Source of the DNA: Shewanella fodinae
Lineage (GTDB): Bacteria; Pseudomonadota; Gammaproteobacteria; Enterobacterales; Shewanellaceae
Assembly: GCF_014651955.1 (NCBI RefSeq)
Contig: NZ_BMXW01000008.1
Coordinates: forward strand, 43,589 to 107,588
Reading direction: 5' to 3'
DNA length: 64,000 bases
The position numbers and the translations under genes are program-made. Position 1 is the stretch's first letter. Each line of letters starts with the position of its first letter. Below are positions 1-10,472 of the stretch, piece after piece. A model generated the notes under the pieces. That model saw only the letters and a list, made by a program, of their open reading frames with translations. It was not told the DNA's origin and searched no databases.

Positions 1-15
1 GGGGCACATGGCCCC
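1..15 (-). terminator. Stem of probable hemL terminator, cut by window edge
   Basis: GGGGC and GCCCC pair around a 5-base loop just past the hemL stop on the minus strand. The U-run that would complete an intrinsic terminator lies outside the window, so this is a partial call. Confidence 0.35.
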
Positions 16-37
16 GTTGTTTTAGCTGTGAACTGAA

Positions 38-1321
38 TTACTTCATTTTGGCAAATACTTTGTCGGCAGCGGCAAGCGTGGCGGCAATCTCTTGCTCGCC
101 GTGAGCCATTGACAAGAAACCTGCTTCAAAAGCGCTTGGTGCCAGATAAACGCCTTCATCCAGCATGCCGTGATAGAACACTTTGAACTGCTCGACATTG
201 CACTTAGTGACTTGGGCAAAGTTGGTCACTTCTGGTGCATCGGTGAAGAACAGACCAAACATGCCACCTACATAATTCACCGCCATTGCGATGCCATGTT
301 TGGCGGCAGCGGCTTTTATGCCTTCTGCAACCCGTTTGGTTTTCTCTGCCAGTGCTTCGTAAATCCCAGGTTCACATAGTGCTTCCAATTGTGCCAAACC
401 AGCACTCATGGCAATTGGGTTCCCCGAAAGGGTGCCTGCTTGGTATACCGGCCCAGTTGGCGCAACATATTGCATCACGTCTTTACGGCCGCCAAACGCA
501 CCGACTGGCATACCGCCACCAATCACTTTACCCAGAGTGGTGAGATCGGGTGTCACACCATAATAACCTTGGGCGCCACCTTTGGACACGCGGAAACCGG
601 TCATCACTTCATCAATGATTAACAGCGCTTGGTAGTCATCACAAATCGCCCGCAATCCTTGCAGGAAGCCAGGCTGAGGCGGTACACAGTTCATGTTACC
701 GGCAACGGGCTCCACGATAATACAGGCGATTTCATTTGGATATTGTTCGAACAAAGCTTTCACTGAATCGAGATTATTGTACTCAGCCGTTAGCGTATGC
801 TTGGCAAAGTCCTCTGGGATCCCTGGAGAACTTGGCTGGCCCATGGTCAGAGCACCGGAACCGGCTTTTACCAGCAGACAATCGGCATGACCGTGGTAGC
901 AGCCTTCAAATTTGAGAATTTTGTCGCGCTTGGTGAAGCCACGTGCCAAGCGGATAGCGCTCATGGTGGCTTCCGTACCTGAGCTCACCATACGAACTTG
1001 CTCAATGGAGGGCACCATCTCTTTAACTTTCAGCGCCATTTTTACTTCGAGGGCAGTTGGTGCGCCGAAAGACAGGCCATTAGCGACGGCATTCAATACG
1101 GCTTCACGGATTTTGGGATGATTGTGACCCAGGATCATCGGTCCCCATGAACCCACATAATCCACATAAGCCTTGCCATCGGCGTCATAGATATACGCGC
1201 CATCGGCTTTGTCTATAAACAGTGGGGTGCCGCCCACACCGTTGAAGGCGCGCACCGGTGAGTTAACACCGCCGGGAATAGTTTGCTTGGCCTGTTCAAA
1301 CAGGTCTTCAGAACGGGTCAT
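38..1321 (-). CDS. hemL: Glutamate-1-semialdehyde 2,1-aminomutase
   Basis: PLP-dependent enzyme that converts glutamate-1-semialdehyde to 5-aminolevulinate, the last step of the C5 route to haem. The 427-residue length matches the family (E. coli 426). Visible are the N-terminal [11 protein letters not shown] signature, [15 protein letters not shown], the [10 protein letters not shown] motif with its PLP-contacting Asp near residue 237, and the Schiff-base lysine at residue 265 in TLGKVIGGG. The gene lies 27 bases after pyrB on the same strand, so read-through from pyrB is possible but the pathways are unrelated. Identification is secure. Confidence 0.97.
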   Translation of the reverse strand: MTRSEDLFEQAKQTIPGGVNSPVRAFNGVGGTPLFIDKADGAYIYDADGKAYVDYVGSWGPMILGHNHPKIREAVLNAVANGLSFGAPTALEVKMALKVKEMVPSIEQVRMVSSGTEATMSAIRLARGFTKRDKILKFEGCYHGHADCLLVKAGSGALTMGQPSSPGIPEDFAKHTLTAEYNNLDSVKALFEQYPNEIACIIVEPVAGNMNCVPPQPGFLQGLRAICDDYQALLIIDEVMTGFRVSKGGAQGYYGVTPDLTTLGKVIGGGMPVGAFGGRKDVMQYVAPTGPVYQAGTLSGNPIAMSAGLAQLEALCEPGIYEALAEKTKRVAEGIKAAAAKHGIAMAVNYVGGMFGLFFTDAPEVTNFAQVTKCNVEQFKVFYHGMLDEGVYLAPSAFEAGFLSMAHGEQEIAATLAAADKVFAKMK

Positions 1322-1348
1322 ATCATTTCCTTACAGTTGATAGCCGAC

Positions 1349-2368
1349 TTATCTGTCGGCCTTGCGTGAATACCAGTTGACCGGACACTCGTATTGTTCC
1401 AGTTGATGGGCCACACCGAGTGTCAGGGCGAACAGTGCCATACGGATCAACAAGCCATTATCCGCCTGGCGGAAAATAGCCAAGTAAGGATGGTTGTTGA
1501 GATCGTTATCCAACTCGTTGGCCTGCGCGCGGGAATCCCGTGGCAGTGGATGCATGATAACGGTATTGGACTTACAGTTTTTGGTGTAGATGGCACTGTT
1601 CAAACGGAATTTGCCACGATACTTATCCGCTTCTTCTTGGGACGGGAAGCGTTCTTCCTGGATCCGTGTCAGATACAGAATATCAGCATCATGTAAATTA
1701 CCTTCCAATTGATCGGTAATTGTGACGCGATGGCCAGCATTTTCAATGTCGGCGATCACAGAGTCTGGCATCGCCAGCTCTTTTGGTGAAATCAGGGTAA
1801 AACTGATGTTTTTGTACATGCACAACAGGCGCGACAGTGAATGCACTGTACGGCCGAATTTCAGATCGCCCACCATCGCGATGTGCATACCATCAATGGT
1901 CATCCCATTGCTGTTAAGCTCTTTTTTTATGGTGAACAGATCTAACAGCGCTTGCGTTGGGTGTTCGTTGGAACCATCACCGCCGTTAATCACCGGCACT
2001 CGCGAGCCTTCGGCAAATTCTTTTACTGAAAATGATTGTGGGTGACGCATGGCGATAACATCGGAATAGCTGGACAGTACTCGGGCGGTATCATATAGCG
2101 ATTCACCCTTCGACAGGGATGAGTTGGCCATGCCAACCGTTTCTGCTACTCGGCCACCTAACAGGTCGAAGGCGCAGCCAAAGCTGACGCGGGTACGAGT
2201 ACTGGGCTCAAAAAACAGGTTACCTAAAATGGCACCGTCAAGCACACGAGTACGTTTTTCCCGTAATGCGTAGGGGGTCATACGCTTGGCAACATCAAAA
2301 ATGGTTTGAATGGCGTCCAGATCTAACTGGTTTACAGACAGGATGTGAGATCCCTGGAATTGGTTCAT
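1349..2368 (-). CDS. pyrB: Aspartate carbamoyltransferase catalytic subunit
   Basis: Catalyses carbamoyl phosphate plus aspartate to N-carbamoylaspartate, the committed step of pyrimidine synthesis. The carbamoyl-phosphate signature FFEPSTRTR lies at residues 52-60, HPTQALLDL begins near residue 137, and MHPLPR follows later. At 339 residues it is longer than E. coli PyrB (311). No regulatory subunit gene pyrI is adjacent on either side, unlike the E. coli pyrBI operon. Upstream on the minus strand a -10-like TATAGT (complement of 2436-2441) has only a weak -35. I see no pyrBI-type U-tract attenuator before the start. Confidence 0.96.
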   Translation of the reverse strand: MNQFQGSHILSVNQLDLDAIQTIFDVAKRMTPYALREKRTRVLDGAILGNLFFEPSTRTRVSFGCAFDLLGGRVAETVGMANSSLSKGESLYDTARVLSSYSDVIAMRHPQSFSVKEFAEGSRVPVINGGDGSNEHPTQALLDLFTIKKELNSNGMTIDGMHIAMVGDLKFGRTVHSLSRLLCMYKNISFTLISPKELAMPDSVIADIENAGHRVTITDQLEGNLHDADILYLTRIQEERFPSQEEADKYRGKFRLNSAIYTKNCKSNTVIMHPLPRDSRAQANELDNDLNNHPYLAIFRQADNGLLIRMALFALTLGVAHQLEQYECPVNWYSRKADR

Positions 2369-2788
2369 CAGCCTTGTTTCCGTGTAGGGTGTGCCTTTGT
2401 GGCACAGTGGTTGTAGGGTGTTTGGCTGAGGCGAAACTATAACAGATGCCCCTAATCATTAAAATGATCTGTCTCGGAAAATTACCGAAAGTTGTCTTGG
2501 GTAACACCTAGTGAACGATGTTGAATTTCAAATTTAGCTCTTTCAGTTAAAAATGGCATATGGCAATAAAAACAAATAGCTAGCAATACCTAAACGATAG
2601 TTTGCGCTGTTTAACAGGTAATATTTTGCGGTAATCACGTCCGGTATGTTGCCTGCACCACAGAACGCTAATGCAATTGCATAAAAAAATGGAGAATTGC
2701 CAGTGTATGCCTTAGCATTAGCCAGCCGCTCATATACGGTGACGGCCTAGTTTTCGGCAAATTGACTAACAGCTAAGTACCCAAACAC
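2369..2788. other. Divergent pyrB/clcA intergenic region, 420 bases
   Basis: No gene is supported here. On the minus strand TATAGT (2436-2441) with a poor upstream TTTTAA could be the pyrB promoter. A 12-base palindrome ATGCAATTGCAT occupies 2671-2682 on the clcA side. No convincing clcA promoter or operator was identified. Confidence 0.4.
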
Positions 2789-4282
2789 ATGCCTAAGTTT
2801 CCAGATTTTCACTTCCACCCGGGGACCCAACTCAGACTGCGTTTAAGTTCTAACTATTTTACAACGCACCCGGATTATCTGGTGTTACTGGCGTTGTCTG
2901 CGTTAGTAGGCGCGATTGCCGGCCTGATCGTGTCAATGTTCGAAATTGCTATCCATTTCATGACAGATTACCGTATTCACTACTTCGATGAGCTGGGATT
3001 GCCTGCGTGGATAACTGCGATTTTGGTGATTATTACAGGGGCGGTAGTGGCTGCATTGGGTTTTTGGCTAACAGCCCGCATTGCACCTGAGACCGCAGGC
3101 AGTGGTATTCCACATGTTGAAGGTGCCTTGGATGGTTTACATGACATTCGCTGGTGGCGAGTGTTGCCGGTTAAATTTATTGCCGGGGTTTGTACTATCA
3201 GCTCTGGAATGGTATTGGGGCGGGAAGGGCCGTCGGTGCAGATTGGTGGTGCAGTTGGCCGCATGTGTGCCGAGGCGGCAAAGCGCTTTCAGTATGCACC
3301 GCATGTGTTAACCGCGTCTGGCGCGGCTGCCGGATTAGCGGCGGCTTTTAATGCACCATTAGCAGGCATTCTGTTTATCGTTGAGGAGATGCGGCCGCAG
3401 TTCCGCTATAACTTTACCTCGTTTAAATGTATTACGCTGGCGACACTCATGGCCACCATTGTGCTGCGCTATTTCCGCGGTCAAGAGGCGGTAATGGACA
3501 TTCCCACGTTCAAAGTGCCGCCACTGGCCTCATTATGGTTGTTTGTGGTGCTAGGAATAGTTTTCGGCATTGTTGGCATCTATTTTAACCGCTGGATTTT
3601 GCGGGCAACGGCGGCCTTCAAAAAGTATCACCACAACCGTTTGCTTAAGGTGACCTTGACCGGCGCGTTGTTCGGTGGTGTGTTTGCTTTTTTCCAACTC
3701 TATGTTCCAGATATTTCCGGGGGTGGTATCGCGCTGATTACGGATTTTGTGCGTGAACCGATGGCCTGGGCGATTCTGGTGTTGTTGTTTGCGCTGCGGA
3801 TGCTGGCAACTATCAGCTGCTTTGCTTCAGGCGCTCCAGGTGGCGTTTTTGCCCCTATGCTGGCGTTGGGTACTTTATTGGGGCTGGCGTATGGTATTGT
3901 TGCTGCAGGATTATTTCCTGACTTAGTCGCTGAACCTGGCATTTACGCGGTGGCAGGTATGGGCGCGCTATTTGCTGCCACGGTACGCGCTCCGGTGACA
4001 GGCATTGTACTGGTGGTAGAAATGACGGATAACTACCAGTTGATTCTGCCGTTACTGGCAACCTGTTTAGGCGCCACTTTTATTGCACAAGCACTGGGTG
4101 GCAGTCCTTTATATTCGGCCCTGTTACAACAGTCACTGGCGGCTAAGGCGGCCGAGGCCAACGCCGCTGCTACCGTCGATGCCGAGCAGAGCAATGCGGG
4201 TGAGGTACCTGCAGATGTTGCGGCTGATGCTACCGCTGCAACTGCTGGTGGCGAAGATGAAAAGCCCGCAACTTCAGCGTAA
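2789..4282 (+). CDS. clcA: ClC-family H+/Cl- exchange transporter (ClcA-like)
   Basis: Inner-membrane chloride/proton antiporter. The 497-residue protein shows the ClC selectivity-filter motifs GSGIP (near residue 107), GREGPSVQ with the gating glutamate (about 145-152), and a later GAPGGVFAPMLALG. The internal proton glutamate is present in IVEEMRPQFRY, as in E. coli ClcA. About ten hydrophobic helices are visible. The last 50 residues form an Ala/Glu/Asp-rich, probably disordered cytoplasmic tail with no CBS domains. In E. coli the role is in acid resistance; that role here is inference. Confidence 0.93.
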   Translation: MPKFPDFHFHPGTQLRLRLSSNYFTTHPDYLVLLALSALVGAIAGLIVSMFEIAIHFMTDYRIHYFDELGLPAWITAILVIITGAVVAALGFWLTARIAPETAGSGIPHVEGALDGLHDIRWWRVLPVKFIAGVCTISSGMVLGREGPSVQIGGAVGRMCAEAAKRFQYAPHVLTASGAAAGLAAAFNAPLAGILFIVEEMRPQFRYNFTSFKCITLATLMATIVLRYFRGQEAVMDIPTFKVPPLASLWLFVVLGIVFGIVGIYFNRWILRATAAFKKYHHNRLLKVTLTGALFGGVFAFFQLYVPDISGGGIALITDFVREPMAWAILVLLFALRMLATISCFASGAPGGVFAPMLALGTLLGLAYGIVAAGLFPDLVAEPGIYAVAGMGALFAATVRAPVTGIVLVVEMTDNYQLILPLLATCLGATFIAQALGGSPLYSALLQQSLAAKAAEANAAATVDAEQSNAGEVPADVAADATAATAGGEDEKPATSA

Positions 4283-4374
4283 TCAGCAGGACTTGATAAA
4301 GAACTGAACAAGTGCTCTCGCATGAGTTGCTAATACGCGCCGATGGTGGCATAACTCCGTAACATCCCTTTGAG

Positions 4375-4405
4375 GTGCTCCGTAATTAAGGCGGAACACT
4401 TTTTA
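4375..4405 (+). terminator. Intrinsic terminator after clcA
   Basis: GTGCTCCG (4375-4382) pairs with CGGAACAC (4392-4399), with one C-A mismatch, and is followed by a T run at 4400-4404. Confidence 0.6.
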
Positions 4406-4485
4406 AGTTTTGACGCCAGCCGTCGCATTTAGCGATGGTGACGGGGTTCCCCACACTCACGATTGCCTATAGGGGCCACAAGATA

Positions 4486-5292
4486 ATGGCAAAATATCAC
4501 CGTTGGCTATTTCGGCTGCAGCTACTGGAGCGAAATATCCGACCATCATCTGTGTATTTACTGGCACTGCTACTGATTGCGTTTGCCGTTGGGGCGTTAT
4601 CCCTGTCGCTGTGGCAAGATAATAGTCCCACTTCAAATAAATCTAATATTATTAAGATCAATCAATTAAGAGCTGAATTGACTGGACAGTCACAAATATT
4701 GGCCAGTCGTAACCTTGAATTACAGTTGGCAAAAGAGTCCAATAAACAGATGCAGGAGATGTTTGCCAAGCAACATCAGAAGCAGCAGGAGTTGGAGCGA
4801 GAGCTGACGTTTTACCGCAGTATCATGGCGCCAGAGAACAATGTTGATGGCGTGGCGATTAACGGTATGGAGTTACAAGCAGGGCATAAAGCCGGGAGTT
4901 ACCGTCTGCGGCTTGTCCTGACTCAACTACAGAAACGTAAGCAGCCGCTGAAGGGCAATGCCGAGGTAACGTTACAAGGGCTTAAAGCGGGTAAAGAAAC
5001 CAACATCAGCTTGGAGTCTTTGATAGGTAAAGGCAAACTTAATTTTAACTTTAAGTATTTCCAGGTTGTTGAAACCGAATTTGTGCTTCCAGATGCCTTC
5101 GAGCTGCAGCGGATCTCGGCTAAAGTGATTGTGCCTGCTAGCCGTTGGAGCAAAGGCGGTGAAACCGAACAAAGTTATAGTGTGCCTGAATTACTGACTG
5201 GAGAAAAAGACTCCGGCATAATACTTGAACAAGAAGGTCAGGTATTAGATAATTCGCCACAGCAATCAGATGTAAGAGGTAGTAATGACTGA
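4486..5292 (+). CDS. Membrane-anchored coiled-coil protein, DUF6776-like
   Basis: Function unknown. From the chosen ATG (MAKYHRWLF...) the protein is 268 residues. It has a short basic cytoplasmic N-terminus, one transmembrane segment near residues 24-43, a Gln/Glu-rich coiled coil near 57-110, and a C-terminal beta-rich domain. This layout matches the DUF6776 proteins of Shewanella relatives. An in-frame start at 4435 would add 17 residues that do not look conserved in character. Its last codons overlap the erpA start by 8 bases, so translation is probably coupled. That is the only hint to its role. Confidence 0.75.
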   Translation: MAKYHRWLFRLQLLERNIRPSSVYLLALLLIAFAVGALSLSLWQDNSPTSNKSNIIKINQLRAELTGQSQILASRNLELQLAKESNKQMQEMFAKQHQKQQELERELTFYRSIMAPENNVDGVAINGMELQAGHKAGSYRLRLVLTQLQKRKQPLKGNAEVTLQGLKAGKETNISLESLIGKGKLNFNFKYFQVVETEFVLPDAFELQRISAKVIVPASRWSKGGETEQSYSVPELLTGEKDSGIILEQEGQVLDNSPQQSDVRGSND

Positions 5293-5635
5293 ACAAGCTG
5301 AATCAGCAATGCCCATCCGTTTTACTGATGCGGCGGCTGCAAAAGTAAAAGCTTTGCTGGAAGAAGAACAAAACAGTGCGCTTAAACTGCGGGTTTATGT
5401 GACTGGTGGCGGCTGTTCAGGATTTCAGTACGGCTTCACCTTCGACGAAAAAATTAACGATGGTGATTTAACCGTAGAAAAGCAGGGCGTACAACTGATA
5501 GTTGACCCAATGAGTCTGCAATATCTGGTCGGTGGCGAAGTGGATTACACTTCCGGGCTGGAAGGCTCTCGCTTCTTTGTTAAAAACCCTAATGCTAAAA
5601 CCACCTGTGGTTGTGGTGCCAGTTTTTCTGTTTGA
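5285..5635 (+). CDS. erpA: Iron-sulfur cluster insertion protein ErpA
   Basis: A-type carrier that receives Fe-S clusters from the assembly scaffold and passes them to apoproteins such as IspG and respiratory enzymes. The 116-residue protein carries the three ligand cysteines C44 ([11 protein letters not shown]), C108 and C110 (TCGCGASF). The isc/suf-independent genomic location fits ErpA rather than IscA or SufA. The gene overlaps the preceding coiled-coil membrane protein and is followed at once by a strong terminator. Confidence 0.95.
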   Translation: MTEQAESAMPIRFTDAAAAKVKALLEEEQNSALKLRVYVTGGGCSGFQYGFTFDEKINDGDLTVEKQGVQLIVDPMSLQYLVGGEVDYTSGLEGSRFFVKNPNAKTTCGCGASFSV

Positions 5636-5648
5636 CCCAGACACCACG

Positions 5649-5677
5649 AAAAAACCGTCCAGATGGACGGTTTTTTT
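5649..5677. terminator. Bidirectional terminator between erpA and converging gene
   Basis: AAAAAACCGTCC (5649-5660) and GGACGGTTTTTTT (5665-5677) form a perfect stem with a 4-base AGAT loop. A-rich and T-rich flanks allow termination in both directions, serving erpA (+) and the converging membrane-protein gene (-). Confidence 0.92.
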
Positions 5678-5702
5678 ATCTCTTTTTCAAGTTCAACCTT
5701 TG

Positions 5703-6116
5703 CTACTGCATAATATTGAAGTTGATATCTCGACAGAAAAAGCGACTGACCTTAGCGCTGAACACCAGCCACAGTTGTAGCATGGTCAGTGCGATCAATA
5801 ATCCTATACTTAGCCAGCCAGGAACGCTATCTAGGTAATGCCACAGTTGGCTTTGTTGGAGTTGCTGTTGCAGTTGTGGGTTAATCTCAAGCAGATATGG
5901 CAGCAATGTGCTACCTGTTAGGCCGACAATAGCGTAACCCCGCAACAACCACAATCCCGCCTTATGACGTGCCGTGATGGCGAGTAACATCATTAAGGTT
6001 AATAGCGACAGAATAACTCCACGACCATAAAACAGCCCACTCAGTGCCAGTATTGCGTATACCAGCATCAGCGCTAATAAGCGTTTCGGTAGGGGACTTT
6101 GGGTGGGCGCAGTCAT
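5703..6116 (-). CDS. Small inner-membrane protein of unknown function
   Basis: About 137 residues with four hydrophobic segments (near residues 12-28, 32-48, 58-76 and 100-122) and a short basic N-terminus. I recognise no enzymatic motif. The ATG at 6116 is preferred to an in-frame TTG three bases upstream. It begins 7 bases after the DUF2750 stop and is probably cotranscribed with it and with anmK upstream. Confidence 0.65.
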   Translation of the reverse strand: MTAPTQSPLPKRLLALMLVYAILALSGLFYGRGVILSLLTLMMLLAITARHKAGLWLLRGYAIVGLTGSTLLPYLLEINPQLQQQLQQSQLWHYLDSVPGWLSIGLLIALTMLQLWLVFSAKVSRFFCRDINFNIMQ

Positions 6117-6123
6117 CAAAAAC

Positions 6124-6501
6124 TCAGTGTGATTTTTTAGGCGAAAGGGTTTCGTCGAACTCGTAAGGTGATACTACCACTCCCAGATCGTCAACCAGCG
6201 GGAATACAGCAACCAGCAAGTCATCGTCGGCCATCCCAGGAGTCCAACGTTCCTGCCAGTCCCATAGGCTAACAGACAACGGCTGACAATCCTGCCAATC
6301 TTCCTGGGCCCACTCTCTAGCGGCTTCTTCGCTCGGCCAAACCGGAATACAGTCTTCGTCCTCAGTGGTCAGCATTACGCAGCCATTATCGTCATGTAAC
6401 ACCCATAACTCTTTTTTCTCACGGACTTGCTCAATCATATAGTCAAAGCGTTTGTCCGGTGACATTTTAGGTGTTTTTTTCGTGGATGTTTCAGCTTTCA
6501 C
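6124..6501 (-). CDS. DUF2750 family protein
   Basis: A 125-residue acidic soluble protein. The pattern around RFDYMIEQVREKKELWVL, VWPSEEAAREWA and W(D)WQERWTPGM, and the repeated tryptophans, fit DUF2750, a family without known function. I chose the GTG at 6501 because AGGA sits about 9 bases upstream. An in-frame TTG at 6519 would add six residues. It lies between anmK and a small membrane protein on the same strand. Confidence 0.75.
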   Translation of the reverse strand: MKAETSTKKTPKMSPDKRFDYMIEQVREKKELWVLHDDNGCVMLTTEDEDCIPVWPSEEAAREWAQEDWQDCQPLSVSLWDWQERWTPGMADDDLLVAVFPLVDDLGVVVSPYEFDETLSPKKSH

Positions 6502-6575
6502 TGCATTCGGTCCTGTCAACTGTTGAGGCGGCGCATGCTACCACTGTGGTGTGAGATGATAAAGCCTCTGCCATA

Positions 6576-7685
6576 TTATTTTGCTGGAAATCTAGCACCC
6601 AGCACCGCTTCTCTGGATGCGCCAGTGACCGCTGGCAGGTTGGCGGGTAAACCTTCAACATGGCGTAGTGCCAGCCAAGCAAAGGCAATACCCTCGACCC
6701 ATTTGGGATCTACGCCCAGCGCGGCAGTCGACAGTAAATGGTGTTGCGGTAATAGCGCCGCCAGCCGTTGCATCAGTGTTTTATTCAGGGCACCACCGCC
6801 GCAGACGTAAACCTCACCACTAGTGCATAGTTTGCGAATGTCATTGGCAATGCTATGGCAGCTCAAATCTAGTAGTGTTGACTGGATATCCTCTTCACTC
6901 AATTGTCCAAACTCTGACAACTGTTGTTCCAGCCATGCTTGGTTGAACAGCTCGCGCCCGGTACTTTTGGGATAGGCTTGTGAGAAATAGGGATGAGACA
7001 GTAGTTGCTGCAATAATCCTTGATGGGTGGTGCCGCTGGCGGCCCATAGACCATCGCGATCGAATGGTTGCTGTTTCACCTGTTGGATCCACGCATCGAT
7101 TAGTGTGTTGCCGGGACCGGTATCAAATCCTAGCACTTGGCGGCTGTCTCCCGGCAGATAAGTCACATTACCTATACCACCAATGTTGAGGATCACTCGT
7201 GTAACGCCAGCTTCGGCAAAAACCTGTTGATGGAATGCGGGAACAAGTGGGGCACCTTGTCCTCCCAGCGCGATATCTTTGCGGCGAAAGTCGGCAATAA
7301 CATCGATGCCGGTTTCCGCTGCAATAGTATTGGGATCGCCTATTTGCAAAGTAAAACCGACCTCTAAATTGGGCATGTGTCTGACGGTCTGACCGTGGCT
7401 GCCGATCGCGATAATCTCTGAGGCCGGAATCTGTGCTTTTGCTAGCAGTTGAGTAACTGCTTGCGCAAATATTTTCCCAACCGTGCGGTCCAGGCGACCC
7501 AGGCGATTAATTTCATCGTTGCCGGGTTGGCACAACCGCTGTAGCCCTTTATACAGATGCTCGGGATAATCCTCTGTATGGTGGGCCACCAGTTTAGGTT
7601 GGTTTCCCGAAAAATCCACCAGTGCAGCATCTACGCCATCCATGCTGGTGCCTGACATCAGTCCGATGTAATAAGCGGTTTTCAT
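6576..7685 (-). CDS. anmK: Anhydro-N-acetylmuramic acid kinase
   Basis: Phosphorylates and opens 1,6-anhydro-MurNAc to MurNAc-6-phosphate during peptidoglycan recycling in the cytoplasm. The N-terminal [15 protein letters not shown] phosphate-binding motif, the GSHGQT motif, [20 protein letters not shown] and VCGGGALN are all visible. Starting at the ATG at 7685 gives 369 residues, the E. coli length. The gene begins 14 bases after the stop of a murein endopeptidase gene, so the pair couples cell-wall cutting with turnover-product salvage. Confidence 0.96.
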   Translation of the reverse strand: MKTAYYIGLMSGTSMDGVDAALVDFSGNQPKLVAHHTEDYPEHLYKGLQRLCQPGNDEINRLGRLDRTVGKIFAQAVTQLLAKAQIPASEIIAIGSHGQTVRHMPNLEVGFTLQIGDPNTIAAETGIDVIADFRRKDIALGGQGAPLVPAFHQQVFAEAGVTRVILNIGGIGNVTYLPGDSRQVLGFDTGPGNTLIDAWIQQVKQQPFDRDGLWAASGTTHQGLLQQLLSHPYFSQAYPKSTGRELFNQAWLEQQLSEFGQLSEEDIQSTLLDLSCHSIANDIRKLCTSGEVYVCGGGALNKTLMQRLAALLPQHHLLSTAALGVDPKWVEGIAFAWLALRHVEGLPANLPAVTGASREAVLGARFPAK

Positions 7686-7698
7686 GTGCATATTTCCG

Positions 7699-9102
7699 TT
7701 ATTGTCTGGCAATTCTGATCTGTTGATTATGGGCTATGGTTGCCATGAGCTGATTACTGATAGCCATAAATTTAGCTTTTTCTTTGGTGGCGATAGGCAA
7801 AGCCTTCGGCAAGTCAACGGTGCGTGGATTGCGGTGGGTGCCGTTGACGATAAATTCATAATGCAGATGGGCGCCGGTTACCCGGCCTGTGCGCCCTAAC
7901 GTCCCGATAATTTGCCCTTGTTTGATGTTATCGCCGCGTTTGACTTTGCGTTTGTTTAAATGCAGATACTTAGTGGTATAGGTGTCATTGTGTTTGATGA
8001 ACACATAATTACCATTGTACTGGTTGTAACTGGCTTCAATCACTTTGCCGTCACCGGCAGCTTTTATGGGGGTACCAATGGTGGCTACATAATCTACGCC
8101 CCGGTGGGGCCGCACCAATCCGGTAACCGGATGCAGACGCTTGGGGTTAAAGTTAGAGCTCACATACTTAAAGTCGACCGGTGAGCGCAAGAAGGCTTTA
8201 CGCATGCTGCGGCCATCCGCTGAATAATAGTTACCATCGGAATAACGCACGGCAGTATAACGCTGGCCTTGGTTGATGAATTCTGCCGCCATAATATTAC
8301 CGTTGCGTAAAAACTGACCATCGGCATATTCCTGTTCATAGACTAGGGCAAAGCTGTCGCCAGCACGCAGATCCAATGCAAAATCCACATCCCAGCCAAA
8401 GATGGTTGCCAATTGCATGATCTGCGCCGGGGTCAGTCCAGCATCTACCCCAGCGTTCCAGAAATTACTTTTGATTTCGGCACTGACAAACTGCTGCCGG
8501 TTTTCCACATCTTTGTTGGTCACTTTGGCTTGATAACCCTCACCATTCTTTAAAATGATCAGGGTAGAGATAGCATCTATCTGGTAGCGCAGTTCCTGCA
8601 ATGCGCCACTGCTATCTTTACCAATGATGATCTCTTCACCCGGCATGATTTTGATTAAGTTCTGTTTTGCCAGCGGCAGTTGAGTAATGTCATAGACTTC
8701 TCGCGCACTTAGTTGTGCTCGGTTAAACACTGCAGCCAGCGTGTCGCCTTGCTTGATATCAAAATGTTCCAGCTCGGCCATTGCACTGGGTTCTGTATCG
8801 GTTTTCGGCTCAAGCGCCTGTTGGGTTTCGTCGGTGATTTCTTCTGTGATGGCTTCGGCTGCGGCTTCAGACTCCTCTGGCACGCCACTCTCAGACGTTT
8901 CTACCGCTGCTGGTGCCGCTGGCGTACGGAATGCCAGTGGCACCTCGTAGCGGATATTGCTGTTAGTCGCAGGTGTTTGGCGCGAAGCCGAGGCATCATC
9001 AACGGGAAATATCAGTACGATAAAAGCGAAGACAACGAGAATACAGAGCAGAATCTGGTGTTTTTTCGGCAGTAGTTGGAACAGTGTTATAAGTTTTGCC
9101 AT
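7699..9102 (-). CDS. M23 family murein DD-endopeptidase, MepM-like
   Basis: Predicted zinc metalloendopeptidase that cuts peptide crosslinks in peptidoglycan. In order it has a short N-terminal cytoplasmic part, one membrane anchor ([20 protein letters not shown]), an acidic linker, an OapA/LysM-like region, and a C-terminal LytM domain with HRGVD and HLHYE zinc ligands. The order and length resemble E. coli MepM. The start is uncertain. I chose the ATG at 9102 (MAKLITLFQ); in-frame ATGs at 9135 and 9183 are possible, and the last has a weak purine-rich stretch upstream. It reads into anmK. Confidence 0.85.
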   Translation of the reverse strand: MAKLITLFQLLPKKHQILLCILVVFAFIVLIFPVDDASASRQTPATNSNIRYEVPLAFRTPAAPAAVETSESGVPEESEAAAEAITEEITDETQQALEPKTDTEPSAMAELEHFDIKQGDTLAAVFNRAQLSAREVYDITQLPLAKQNLIKIMPGEEIIIGKDSSGALQELRYQIDAISTLIILKNGEGYQAKVTNKDVENRQQFVSAEIKSNFWNAGVDAGLTPAQIMQLATIFGWDVDFALDLRAGDSFALVYEQEYADGQFLRNGNIMAAEFINQGQRYTAVRYSDGNYYSADGRSMRKAFLRSPVDFKYVSSNFNPKRLHPVTGLVRPHRGVDYVATIGTPIKAAGDGKVIEASYNQYNGNYVFIKHNDTYTTKYLHLNKRKVKRGDNIKQGQIIGTLGRTGRVTGAHLHYEFIVNGTHRNPRTVDLPKALPIATKEKAKFMAISNQLMATIAHNQQIRIARQ

Positions 9103-9225
9103 TGACCCCGGTACCAAATCGTCAAACTTGGGCATTACGCACCAGTTTACACACTTTAAATTAGGCTGGCTAACAAGTAACATAAGTCTCTTTGATTTTG
9201 AAGTGCCTTGGGAGTTGTTGGCAAA

Positions 9226-10425
9226 ATGGCTGATTTAGCGCAGGTAATGGCGGAGATTAAACGCGGTACTGACGAAATTCTGCTGGAATCTGATCTGGTT
9301 GAAAAACTGCAAGAAGGGCGTCCGCTGAAGATTAAACTCGGTGCTGACCCAACCGCACCCGATATTCATCTGGGACACACAGTAATCCTGAATAAGCTGC
9401 GCACTTTCCAGGAACTTGGTCATGAGGTGATTTTCCTCATCGGTGATTTCACCGGTATGGTGGGGGATCCAAGTGGTAAAAATAGTACTCGACCACCGCT
9501 GACGCGGGAACAGGTATTGGCCAATGCCGAAACCTATAAAGAGCAGGTGTATAAGATCCTTGACCCGGCGAAAACCCGTATTGTGTTTAATTCTAGTTGG
9601 CTGGAGCAACTCGGCGCGGCAGGGATGATCCGCTTGGCATCGCGACAGACTGTCGCCCGCATGATGGAACGGGACGATTTTAAAAAGCGTTACGCTGCGG
9701 GCCAATCAATTGCCATCCACGAATTTATGTACCCCTTGTTGCAGGGCTATGACTCTGTCGCGCTGCATGCCGATGTGGAATTGGGTGGCACCGATCAGAA
9801 GTTTAATCTGCTGATGGGCCGTGAACTGCAAAAGGCTGAAGGACAAAAGCCACAAGCCGTCATTATGATGCCGTTGCTGGAAGGGCTGGATGGCGTTAAG
9901 AAAATGTCCAAGTCTGCGGGTAACTATATCGGTGTTAGCGAAGCCCCTGATGAGATGTTCGGTAAACTGATGTCTATCTCTGATGAACTGATGTGGCGTT
10001 ATTTTGAGTTGTTGTCATTCCGTCCTTTGGGCGAAATCGAACGGTTTAAGACAGATGTGAGCAACGGTGCTAATCCTCGTGATATCAAGATCTTGTTGGC
10101 AAAAGAGATCATTGCCCGTTTCCATAGTGAGACCGCTGCCGAGGCCGCACATCAGGCATTTATCGACCGTTTCCAAAAAGGTGCCTTGCCGGAGGATATC
10201 GAAGAGATCACTGTGACTGCCGGGGCTGAAGGTGTTGCGGTGGCTAATCTGCTGAAAGATGCCGGGCTGGTGGCGTCTACATCTGAAGCCCTGCGCATGA
10301 TTAAGCAAGGCGCGGTGAAGATGGATGGTGAACGGTTGGATGACGGCAAACAACACTTTGCGGCTGGTGTGACTGCCGTATTTCAGGTGGGTAAGCGCAA
10401 GTTTGCCAAGGTCACCGTGGGTTAA
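9226..10425 (+). CDS. tyrS: Tyrosyl-tRNA synthetase
   Basis: Class I aminoacyl-tRNA synthetase charging tRNA-Tyr. The HIGH-type motif HLGHT and the KMSKS loop (KKMSKSAGN) are present, followed by a C-terminal S4-like RNA-binding domain ([20 protein letters not shown]). The 399-residue length and the form of the HIGH and KMSKS motifs resemble the TyrZ-like subgroup common in Shewanella and Pseudomonas rather than E. coli TyrS. Start ATG 9226 has GGGAG about 10 bases upstream. It is divergent from the M23 peptidase gene. Confidence 0.95.
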   Translation: MADLAQVMAEIKRGTDEILLESDLVEKLQEGRPLKIKLGADPTAPDIHLGHTVILNKLRTFQELGHEVIFLIGDFTGMVGDPSGKNSTRPPLTREQVLANAETYKEQVYKILDPAKTRIVFNSSWLEQLGAAGMIRLASRQTVARMMERDDFKKRYAAGQSIAIHEFMYPLLQGYDSVALHADVELGGTDQKFNLLMGRELQKAEGQKPQAVIMMPLLEGLDGVKKMSKSAGNYIGVSEAPDEMFGKLMSISDELMWRYFELLSFRPLGEIERFKTDVSNGANPRDIKILLAKEIIARFHSETAAEAAHQAFIDRFQKGALPEDIEEITVTAGAEGVAVANLLKDAGLVASTSEALRMIKQGAVKMDGERLDDGKQHFAAGVTAVFQVGKRKFAKVTVG

Positions 10426-10443
10426 CGATAATGTTTTGCGACC

Positions 10444-10472
10444 ACAAAGGGCCAACTGGCCCTTTGTTTTTT
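10444..10472 (+). terminator. Intrinsic terminator after tyrS
   Basis: ACAAAGGGCCA (10444-10454) and TGGCCCTTTGT (10457-10467) form a perfect 11-bp stem with a 2-base gap, followed by a T run to 10471. Confidence 0.92.
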
